Assembly: GCA_903953615.1 (NCBI GenBank)
Contig: CAJBKH010000117.1
Span: 1-11,470, forward strand
DNA: 11,470 nucleotides
DNA from: an uncultured Bacteroidota bacterium
GTDB lineage: Bacteria; Bacteroidota; Bacteroidia; NS11-12g; UBA955
Direction of reading: 5' to 3'
How positions within the stretch are numbered: position 1 is the stretch's first letter; every line of letters begins with the position of its first letter. A model generated the notes under the pieces. It was not told the DNA's origin. It saw only the letters and a list, made by a program, of their open reading frames with translations, and searched no databases. Made by a program: the position numbers and the translations under genes. This document shows positions 1-6,919 of the stretch, in pieces.

Positions 1-3000
1 CCAGATAGAACCGATTTGGATGTTAGTAGGGCCGTTAGCAGTAATTTTAGGACCTTTGGTATCAGCTACACAAACTGTTCTTGTTTTAGTGGTAATGTTA
101 CCAGCAACGTCTTGAACAGTATAGGTTAATTCATAAGTGCCTACTAAGCGGGTATTAACACTACCTGTGACAACAATTGCTGCTGTTAAGTTAGTTAAGT
201 TTTTAGGATCAACTGCAGTAGCACCTGGATCAACGTAAGGACCATTGTCTCTTTTTGCTTCGAGACAACCTGAGCTACCTGGGTTAAGTGTTAAGGTAGG
301 AGGTGTTTTATCAAGAACAACAATAATTGTTCTTCTAGCTGGAATAGCTTTGTTACCAGAAGCATCAGTTACATTGTACTCAATGGTATAGATACCAGTA
401 GTACAGCTGTCTAAATCAGAAGTGACAACCATTCTGCTAGAGATATTACCTTCTGATGGATCCATTGCAACAGCTTTGGCATCAGTGTAAGCGAAACATT
501 TTTCAATTCTTACAGTATCAGAACCGTTAAGCGTGATTACTGGTGGTTGATTATCGTTAGCTAAGATTAAGCCGTAATCTTCGTACTCACCAGCTTGAAC
601 TGGACCGCACTCAGTAGTAGCATAATTGTTATAGTTAGCAGCAATTCTCATTTTAGTTAAACCTTCGAAAGAATTAACCAAAGCAGGAACAGTGAATGAA
701 GTAGAGTAAGTAGCATTTTGGCTGCTGCTTTCAGCAAATATTTTCTCACCAGCATCGCTGAAATCACCATCGATGTTCCAGTCAATCCAAGCCACTCTGT
801 TTGCAGGGTCGATGGTAGAGTTTCTAGAAACTTCAACAGTATAAGTTCTACCATAAGTCAAGGTAGCTTGAACTGTAGAAGAGTAATCAGTATATGCTGC
901 ATCACCAGAAGTACTGAAGTTATTTAATAAGGCAGTAGAGCCAGATAATACTTTTACTCTGTTGATACCGATATCAGCACTTAAGATATAAGCACTAGGA
1001 GAACAATAATCTAAAGCACAGATGTATTTATTTTTAACAACTGTTTTAACAGTAGCAGTGCTATCGTTGTCGTTCCAAGCTCTTAAAGTAATAGTATAAC
1101 AACCAGCACCAGTAAATTTAAGAATTGGGGTAGGGAAACTATCACCTGGGTTATCTTTATAGTTAACAAAACCAACACCATATTTAGAAGGGCTAGCTGG
1201 AGGGTTCATTAAAGTATAAGTAGTAGGGAAGATTGTCCAAGAGAAACGGTTAGCGTTGTCTACTTTTGGTTTCAATACAACCTTATCAACGTTAATAGTT
1301 GGTCTTCTAGTAGAAGCAGTGAAATCAACAGCAGTAGTTGTATTAGGCGTAATGATGTCAATTTTATCACAAGTTTTTTTGTTACCTACACAAGATTTAA
1401 CTTCAAGGCATACATCGTACGTTCCATCAGTGAAGAATCTTGTTTGCATATCTTTTTTAGTACCAGCTAAATCACCATCAATGGTCCACTCCCAAGTAGG
1501 AACACCTGCAATATTGGTGGTTGTATTGATAAACTTCAATGGGGTACCATTGTAACCAGGATCAGTAGAAGTAGTAAAGCTAGGGGTTGGCGGTGAAGCT
1601 GCACCTAATTCAGAAATGTAACTACCAATGTAACCAGAATCTTGACCAGAACCATCAGATTTAAATAAGATAAACATGCTACCACTTGTAGCAGTTACTT
1701 TTTTAACTGCTTTGTCGTTTGAAGACCAAGCACCTAATAAAGTACCTTTATCATTTCTGCCATCATAAACACTTAAAACATCCCCAGCATCTTTCATTCT
1801 CAATTGGGTCATTGTTAAAGTGATTTTTTGAGCATTACAAGGCGTAATTTGTAAATATGAACGTGTGCCATAACCTTGGTCGTTACCATATTTACCATTA
1901 ATGCCGCCATCATCAAATATTTTACCAGTACTACTTCCAACGATGTTGTCAGAGTTAGGACCATAAGAACCAAAACCTAAATAGTAGTTCGTTGGAGCAA
2001 TTACAGTGATATAAGCACATTTTTTCTTTATTACTGAAGGGCCAATGCCGTTTGTAGCAACTAATTCAACACAATAAACACCTTCTCTGTAGAAAGAAAT
2101 CATAGGATTTTGAGAAAAAGGTGTAGTTCCATTGTCGTATGAAATCCAACCATTGTTCAAATCAGAAACTGGATCGAAAGGATCGGTTGCGTAAGTTACA
2201 GAGTCGTATACACTCCATTTCCATAGGTAAGGACCATCAGTTGACAAGTCAAATAATTGAATTTGGTTATAAATTTCTATGCTTGTATAGTTAGAGATGA
2301 AATCAGCTTTTGGTATAACAGTTGGTGCTACAATGCTTAAGCATTTAACAACGCTATCTTTACCTAAACAATTTGTACTTCTTAATTTAACACATTTTGT
2401 ACCTGGTGTTGTCCAAGTGCTGTTTGTAGTATTGTAGTTTGGAACACCACTTTTTTGCTCAAATGAGCCATCATTGTTGGCATCCCATGCATGTTCAACA
2501 TAACCTGTTTGGTTGCTATTGATAAATTTAACAACTGTCTTAACGAATGCTTGTGTAGGTGCAATAAAATTAGCACTCACACTTGTAGGCAAATTGATTG
2601 TTACATCAAAATCCCATGATTCACCATAGTTTTGAGGCGTTGAGCAACCATCGCCACCACTCACTTGGTTATTGTATTGTGCTCTAGCGCGCAATCTAGT
2701 TTTACCTGGACTCACATTACAAGGAACTGTAAAATTCATGGTCCAAAACAAGCCACCTGTAACGTTATTAGTACCAATTTTAGTTCCCATCAATTCTCCG
2801 GCATCAAAAGTATTGTTTTTGTTATAGTCAATCCAAAATCCACAGCTAACTTGGTAGCCAGGACCTTGTGGACTTGACATGTCTACTGTATAAGTAGCAC
2901 CAGCCTCTAGGGTAGTGGTTTTAGAATTCCAGTAACGGTAAACATCTTGAGATGAAGAGCCATAACAAACACCTGTTTGATCATTTTTTATAGTTCCTAA

Positions 3001-3198
3001 TTTAAATGTTTGAATACAAAATCCATATGGCGAACCTGTACATGTTCCAGCTGACATATTTGCTGCTGTTGGAAAACAATAGGGTGCCGGATTTGTAATT
3101 TGGGCTGAAATTGATCCAATTGTCAGGCTTGCTAAAAATAGCAAGGAAAAGACAGATTGAATCATTTTTGTGGGAAGGCTAGTAATTGATTTTTTCAT
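1..3198 (-). CDS. Large exported multidomain surface protein (GEVED, PKD, CUB-like, DUF5011-like domains), C-terminus outside window
   Basis: Reading from an ATG at 3198 the frame stays open to base 1, giving 1066 residues without a stop, so the 3' end is cut off by the window. Residues 1-32 form a signal peptide (KK, hydrophobic SLLFLASLTIG, then SISA before Q33); Met12 is a possible alternative start. Domains in order: GEVED-like about 60-203 (WIDYNKNNTFDAGE at 122-135), two PKD-like repeats about 207-400, a CUB-like domain about 405-530 (GDVLSVYDGRN near 472-482), two further PKD-like repeats about 540-720, a second GEVED domain about 727-878 (YCSPSA, WIDWNIDGDFSDAGE, AGEYEDYG), then DUF5011-type Ig-like repeats from about 885 (PPVITLNGSDT) and 963, with a third beginning near 1050. 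Such modular proteins in Bacteroidota are secreted or cell-surface adhesins or enzyme scaffolds, often exported by T9SS; the sorting signal would lie outside the window, so the export route is inferred. No catalytic domain is seen. Confidence 0.9.
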   Translation of the reverse strand, partial: MKKSITSLPTKMIQSVFSLLFLASLTIGSISAQITNPAPYCFPTAANMSAGTCTGSPYGFCIQTFKLGTIKNDQTGVCYGSSSQDVYRYWNSKTTTLEAGATYTVDMSSPQGPGYQVSCGFWIDYNKNNTFDAGELMGTKIGTNNVTGGLFWTMNFTVPCNVSPGKTRLRARAQYNNQVSGGDGCSTPQNYGESWDFDVTINLPTSVSANFIAPTQAFVKTVVKFINSNQTGYVEHAWDANNDGSFEQKSGVPNYNTTNSTWTTPGTKCVKLRSTNCLGKDSVVKCLSIVAPTVIPKADFISNYTSIEIYNQIQLFDLSTDGPYLWKWSVYDSVTYATDPFDPVSDLNNGWISYDNGTTPFSQNPMISFYREGVYCVELVATNGIGPSVIKKKCAYITVIAPTNYYLGFGSYGPNSDNIVGSSTGKIFDDGGINGKYGNDQGYGTRSYLQITPCNAQKITLTMTQLRMKDAGDVLSVYDGRNDKGTLLGAWSSNDKAVKKVTATSGSMFILFKSDGSGQDSGYIGSYISELGAASPPTPSFTTSTDPGYNGTPLKFINTTTNIAGVPTWEWTIDGDLAGTKKDMQTRFFTDGTYDVCLEVKSCVGNKKTCDKIDIITPNTTTAVDFTASTRRPTINVDKVVLKPKVDNANRFSWTIFPTTYTLMNPPASPSKYGVGFVNYKDNPGDSFPTPILKFTGAGCYTITLRAWNDNDSTATVKTVVKNKYICALDYCSPSAYILSADIGINRVKVLSGSTALLNNFSTSGDAAYTDYSSTVQATLTYGRTYTVEVSRNSTIDPANRVAWIDWNIDGDFSDAGEKIFAESSSQNATYSTSFTVPALVNSFEGLTKMRIAANYNNYATTECGPVQAGEYEDYGLILANDNQPPVITLNGSDTVRIEKCFAYTDAKAVAMDPSEGNISSRMVVTSDLDSCTTGIYTIEYNVTDASGNKAIPARRTIIVVLDKTPPTLTLNPGSSGCLEAKRDNGPYVDPGATAVDPKNLTNLTAAIVVTGSVNTRLVGTYELTYTVQDVAGNITTKTRTVCVADTKGPKITANGPTNIQIGSIW

Positions 3199-3199
3199 A

Positions 3200-3249
3200 A
3201 ATATTGACTTGTGTATAATAAATTGTATATTATACCAATAGTCAATATT
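3200..3249 (-). repeat. Nested palindrome directly upstream of the large surface-protein gene
   Basis: Two perfect inverted repeats lie one inside the other. The outer arms are AATATTGAC (3200-3208) and GTCAATATT (3241-3249); the inner arms are GTATAATA (3213-3220) and TATTATAC (3228-3235) with a 7-base loop. Read on the minus strand, the structure ends one base before the ATG at 3198, so in RNA it would occupy the whole ribosome-binding region. It could be a leader hairpin, an operator, or both. The arms are AT-rich, so the hairpin would be only moderately stable. Confidence 0.6.
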
Positions 3250-3268
3250 AGCGTAAAGACAGTCACAA
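3243..3268 (-). promoter_or_regulatory. Weak promoter candidate for the large surface-protein gene
   Basis: On the minus strand a TAATATTG (3250-3243) matches the Bacteroidota -7 box TAnnTTTG at all but one position. A TTG (3268-3266) lies upstream, but with a 15-base spacer, shorter than the usual 17-23. If it is used, transcription would begin near 3236 and the mRNA would start with the inner hairpin of the palindrome. Another near match (TATTTTG) lies more than 100 bases further upstream, so the assignment is tentative. Confidence 0.25.
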
Positions 3269-3352
3269 AAAAAGAACTAATGTTAATTTTTAAAAAAAAG
3301 AGTATAAATACTCAAAATATGACTTAATTTTTACACTATTCCTTAAATTTCT

Positions 3353-3366
3353 GTCAATTGTCAATT
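3353..3366. repeat. Tandem GTCAATT direct repeat in the intergenic region
   Basis: GTCAATT occurs twice back to back (3353-3359 and 3360-3366). The core GTCAAT also occurs at 3241-3246 and, in reverse orientation, at 3203-3208 within the palindrome arms. Repetition of one hexamer in a short promoter-containing gap suggests a possible regulator-binding site, but the sequence is AT-rich and chance is not excluded. Confidence 0.35.
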
Positions 3367-3374
3367 TATAACGC

Positions 3375-3399
3375 ATTGATTTATATGACATAAATCAAT
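3375..3399 (-). terminator. Hairpin after the GH73 gene, possible terminator
   Basis: A perfect 10-base inverted repeat, ATTGATTTAT (3375-3384) and ATAAATCAAT (3390-3399), has a 5-base loop and begins about 9 bases beyond the stop codon of the minus-strand gene ending at 3408. It is AT-rich and lacks a clear U-run, so it may act as a weak terminator or as a 3'-end stabiliser. Confidence 0.45.
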
Positions 3400-3407
3400 T
3401 ATGCAAG

Positions 3408-4682
3408 CTATTTTACAATGATAATTTGTCCAATCGTTAAGCTATCACTTTTTAGATTATTTAAATTTTTGATAGCTTCAATAGTAACACCATATAATTT
3501 TGAAATTGAATACAAAGTATCGCCAGTTTTTACAATATGTTTAATGCCAATTGGTTCTTCTGTTGTTTTACCTTCCGTTTTGATCCTTAATTTTTGACCT
3601 AAATACAATTGATTACCCTCTAACTTGTTAATTGCTTTTAGCTCATCAACTGTTAAGCCATAGCGTTTACTGATACTAAACAAAGTTTCACCTGCACTCA
3701 CAATATGCCAATTGTCGCCATTCAATGGTAAATTAGAATTGGTAGGCATACTTGAAGGCTGGATTGTTTTACGACTCGTATCGGGGGTTGTGGATGCTTT
3801 GTGCTGCAGCTGTAAAACAGTACCCGATACAGGTTCGGTGCCTGGAATCATTAAATTTTTCTTATACAAGGCGTTTAGTTTGATGGCATATTTTTGAGAA
3901 ATCGTCCACATATCTTCACCTTCTGCAACGGTATGTGATGCAATCGTTGCTTTATTCTTCTTAGGTTTTAGGTATAGTACATCGCCAGGTTCAATGCGGT
4001 GGTAATTCAAATCATTGTACTTGGTGAGTTTTTTTTCAGTTTTATTGTTCTGAGTTGCGATTGTTTCTAAATTTTGATTTGGCTGCACTACAGTAACCGG
4101 AATGCGTTTTGCATTGATAATTTCGAAATTAGCAGGCATTTCCTGGTTGTATGGGTTGTATCCATTGACAATCAAGGTATCGAATTTGGCTAATTTATTG
4201 CGTTCAATGCAGGCAATTAATAAATCAGTATATTTTTGATTAGTAGCATAGCCCGCTGCTAATAGGCCACCTGCCCAAGATTTGTAATCTGTGATTGAAT
4301 AGGTAAACAAAGTAGAATAGCGTTTATTTTCTTTTAGAAAGCGTGAATGGTCTCTAAAAGATTCCTCAGCAGTGCTATAGCATCTGAAACACTCTTGCAA
4401 TGCATCATCATCCTCTAAAATCGTACAACCTGTCCAATCTTTTTTACACTTAATGCCAAAATGGTTGTTTCCATTCTTAGCAAGTCGGCTATTTCCACTG
4501 CCACTTTCTAATAAACCTTGGGCAAGTGTAATACTAGCAGGAACTTTATATTCAATCATTTCGCGCATTGCAATGTTTTTAAAACTGTCGATGTATTGCT
4601 TGACACTGAGTGTTTGTGCGAATGTGTAGTTTATTATGAAAATGAAACAGAGGCTAATATAAGTTTTTTTTATAGAAATCAT
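3408..4682 (-). CDS. Exported GH73-type glucosaminidase with C-terminal LysM repeats
   Basis: This 424-residue protein is a probable peptidoglycan hydrolase cleaving N-acetylglucosaminyl linkages in the cell wall, with a role in growth, division or envelope remodelling. Residues 1-22 are a signal peptide (ISLCFIFIINYTFA before Q23). Residues about 25-165 match the glucosaminidase (GH73/FlgJ-like) domain: ITLAQGLLESGSGNSRLA carries the likely catalytic Glu59, followed by NNHFGIKCK (72-80) and the SWAGGLLAAGYATNQKY stretch (135-151). The rest holds LysM peptidoglycan-binding units: a degenerate one at about 194-239, a second at about 249-293, and two canonical ones at about 325-367 (WHIVSAGETLFSISKRYG) and 382-423 (HIVKTGDTLYSISKLYG). 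The ATG at 4682 follows a consensus -7 box by about 14 bases, which supports this start. The GH73 plus LysM arrangement is common in Bacteroidota. The gene is divergent from dsbD, with 71 bases between the start codons. Confidence 0.9.
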   Translation of the reverse strand: MISIKKTYISLCFIFIINYTFAQTLSVKQYIDSFKNIAMREMIEYKVPASITLAQGLLESGSGNSRLAKNGNNHFGIKCKKDWTGCTILEDDDALQECFRCYSTAEESFRDHSRFLKENKRYSTLFTYSITDYKSWAGGLLAAGYATNQKYTDLLIACIERNKLAKFDTLIVNGYNPYNQEMPANFEIINAKRIPVTVVQPNQNLETIATQNNKTEKKLTKYNDLNYHRIEPGDVLYLKPKKNKATIASHTVAEGEDMWTISQKYAIKLNALYKKNLMIPGTEPVSGTVLQLQHKASTTPDTSRKTIQPSSMPTNSNLPLNGDNWHIVSAGETLFSISKRYGLTVDELKAINKLEGNQLYLGQKLRIKTEGKTTEEPIGIKHIVKTGDTLYSISKLYGVTIEAIKNLNNLKSDSLTIGQIIIVK

Positions 4683-4696
4683 TGGTCTTTGAAATT

Positions 4697-4704
4697 CAAA
4701 AATA
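4697..4704 (-). promoter_or_regulatory. Promoter -7 box of the GH73/LysM gene
   Basis: TATTTTTG on the minus strand matches TAnnTTTG exactly. Initiation about 7 bases downstream would leave a leader of under 10 bases before the ATG at 4682. No good TTG sits at the usual distance; the nearest resemblance is a TGG 21 bases upstream. The box lies directly beside the -33 element of the divergent dsbD promoter. Confidence 0.55.
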
Positions 4705-4705
4705 A

Positions 4706-4736
4706 TTGGCAGACAACTTTTTACACCATATTTTTG
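4706..4736 (+). promoter_or_regulatory. Promoter of dsbD (TTG-N20-TATTTTTG)
   Basis: TTG at 4706-4708 and TATTTTTG at 4729-4736 are 20 bases apart, a full match to the Bacteroidota promoter pattern of TTG, 17-23 bases, TAnnTTTG. Transcription should start near 4743, leaving about 10 leader bases before the ATG at 4754. This also rules out a start at the in-frame TTG at 4706, which is part of the promoter. Confidence 0.7.
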
Positions 4737-4753
4737 TCAACATATATACAACG

Positions 4754-6919
4754 ATGAAAAGTGTTAAATTATTTTGCATGTTTTTGTGCTTAAGCATGTT
4801 TCTACCTACTGTTAATGCGCAACAAGAGCCACCACCACCTGCTTTTACCCTTTCTATTAATAACAAAGCGCCTAGAACAGGCGATGTCATTGAAGTAATT
4901 CTTAAAGCAAGTGTTCCAAAGGGCATGCACATGTATAGCACTTATAACAAATGTGATATTGGTCCACTAAAACTTGAGTTGTTTTTTGATAAGAACACAA
5001 GTTATTGCTTAGAAGGCAGTCCTTTTAGTGTAGGTGATAAAATCATTATGGATGAGGTTTTCAATTGTGAAGTTGGAGAATTTCATGACAGGGCAGAAGT
5101 GCATCAAAAAGTAAGAGTACTCAATTCGAATTTTAAAATAAGTGGAAGAATAGAAGGACAATGGTGCTCTGAGTCGACCTGTTATGGCTTTGGCGGACTT
5201 GTACCAATGACTTTTTCAGGCAGCATAAAAGCCACAGGTAATCCTGTAAAATGCGGTGAAACGGCCACGCAAGAATTAATTGAAACAATTGATACTATCA
5301 CAACAATCATTCAGCCTCCAACAATAATTGTTGACTCGATTAAACAAGATACAGGCGATTGCAAAACTTGTAACTACAGATTAAGCGGTAGTAACGACCA
5401 AGCGCCTTGCATTGCAAAAACATTTAATGGAGAACAATCTGAAACCGATAAAGAAAGCAATTGGGGATTGTTCATTTTGGCTTTTATTTCGGGTTTAGCT
5501 GGTCTGCTAACACCTTGCGTTTTTCCAATGATACCAATGACTGTGTCTTTTTTCCTAAAAGATAAAAAGAGTAAAAAGAAAGCCTTTTTGAATGGGATGG
5601 TTTTTGGATTGTCTATCATCGGCATTTATGTGGTGATTGGTACTTTAACAGCACTTGCTTTTGGAGCCGATGCAGGTAGTTTTATATCTACGCATTGGTT
5701 GCCAAATACTTTGTTCTTTATCATATTTGTTGTGTTTGCATTTTCGTTTTTTGGTGCATTTGAAATCATGCTACCATCATGGCTTAGCAACAAAGTAGAT
5801 AGAGAAGCTGATAAAGGCGGCATCTATGGTACATTTTTTATGGCTCTAACATTGGCCATTGTTTCATTTTCTTGCACCGGGCCCATAGTTGGTTCTGTGC
5901 TCGTACAAAGCGCAGGAGGTGAGTTTATCCGTCCTGTAATTGCGATGCTAGGATTTGGATTAGCATTTGCCTTACCATTTTCATTGTTTGCGGTTTTTCC
6001 TAATTGGCTCAACAGTTTGCCAAAAAGTGGTGGATGGCTCAACAGTGTTAAGGTATGTTTTGGCTTTATTGAATTGGCATTGGGTTTAAAATTTTTAAGT
6101 ATTGCCGATCAAACTTACCATTGGCATATTCTTGATAGAGAAGTCTATTTAAGTTTATGGATTGTCATCTTTGGATTAATGGGCCTTTACCTTTTAGGCA
6201 AATTAAAATTCTCTCATGACAGTGAAATTAAATATTTAAAAGTGCCAAGGCTAATGTTATCAATGTCTATACTTGCCTTTGTAATTTATATGATTCCAGG
6301 GTTATGGGGCGCACCTTTGAAATTTTTGTCAGGTTATTTACCGCCAATTAGTACCCAAGATTTTGACATTAATCGCAGTTTAAGAGAAGCGCAAGGTGTG
6401 AAAGGCAACGTATGTAAGAAACCAAATTACAGCAATTATTTGCACATCCCTCATGGCTTAAATGGTTACTATGATTACGACGAAGCTGTGGCATGTGCAA
6501 AGGAATTAAAGAAGCCATTGTTCATTGATTTTACTGGTCATGGTTGTGTGAACTGCAGAAAAATGGAAGAGAAAGTTTGGAGCGATCCACGTGTGTTGAA
6601 AGTATTAAATGAAGATTATGTAATAGCTTCATTATACGTTGATGATAAAGTTATAAAATTAGACCCGTCTGATTTTTTTGTCGGTAGATTTAGCAAGCAA
6701 GAAATTAAAACACTGGGCAAGAAAAACACTGAAATTGAAGTGTGTTATTTTGGTAAATCTTCGCAACCACTCTATTGTTTATTAGATAGCAAGGAAAGCT
6801 TATTACAAACACCAGTTGGCAGTGAAATTAATAATAAACAATTTGATACAGAGGAGTTTTTAAAATTCTTGGAGAGTGGTGTCAAAGAATATAAAAAACG
6901 CAATCCAACTATAAAGTAG
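4754..6919 (+). CDS. dsbD: Thiol:disulfide interchange protein DsbD (transmembrane reductant conductor)
   Basis: This 721-residue inner-membrane protein is predicted to carry electrons from cytoplasmic thioredoxin to periplasmic thiol proteins, keeping disulfide isomerases or cytochrome c maturation factors reduced. Residues 1-22 are a signal peptide (ending VNA before QQ). The N-terminal alpha domain (about 28-160) has a paired-cysteine site, WCSESTCYG (C138, C143). The beta domain (about 236-525) has about eight membrane segments with the two hallmark cysteines in LLTPCVFPM (C255) and FSCTGPIVG (C374). The C-terminal gamma domain (about 560-715) is thioredoxin-like with the active site GHGCVNCRKME (C598, C601). 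All three redox pairs are present, so the protein looks functional. The ATG at 4754 is chosen because it starts the signal peptide and lies about 10 bases after the predicted transcription start; an upstream TTG frame would add 16 residues inside the promoter. An extra CKTC (203-206) sits in the linker. The gene's last base touches the last base of the convergent neighbour. Confidence 0.94.
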   Translation: MKSVKLFCMFLCLSMFLPTVNAQQEPPPPAFTLSINNKAPRTGDVIEVILKASVPKGMHMYSTYNKCDIGPLKLELFFDKNTSYCLEGSPFSVGDKIIMDEVFNCEVGEFHDRAEVHQKVRVLNSNFKISGRIEGQWCSESTCYGFGGLVPMTFSGSIKATGNPVKCGETATQELIETIDTITTIIQPPTIIVDSIKQDTGDCKTCNYRLSGSNDQAPCIAKTFNGEQSETDKESNWGLFILAFISGLAGLLTPCVFPMIPMTVSFFLKDKKSKKKAFLNGMVFGLSIIGIYVVIGTLTALAFGADAGSFISTHWLPNTLFFIIFVVFAFSFFGAFEIMLPSWLSNKVDREADKGGIYGTFFMALTLAIVSFSCTGPIVGSVLVQSAGGEFIRPVIAMLGFGLAFALPFSLFAVFPNWLNSLPKSGGWLNSVKVCFGFIELALGLKFLSIADQTYHWHILDREVYLSLWIVIFGLMGLYLLGKLKFSHDSEIKYLKVPRLMLSMSILAFVIYMIPGLWGAPLKFLSGYLPPISTQDFDINRSLREAQGVKGNVCKKPNYSNYLHIPHGLNGYYDYDEAVACAKELKKPLFIDFTGHGCVNCRKMEEKVWSDPRVLKVLNEDYVIASLYVDDKVIKLDPSDFFVGRFSKQEIKTLGKKNTEIEVCYFGKSSQPLYCLLDSKESLLQTPVGSEINNKQFDTEEFLKFLESGVKEYKKRNPTIK

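Noticed and set aside
1256..2877. Small open frames on both strands inside the large surface-protein gene
   Set aside because: They overlap a continuous 1066-residue frame with recognised domains and lack promoter or protein features of their own.
4706..4753. In-frame TTG extension adding 16 residues to DsbD
   Set aside because: The TTG and following bases form the predicted promoter, and the signal peptide begins at the ATG at 4754.
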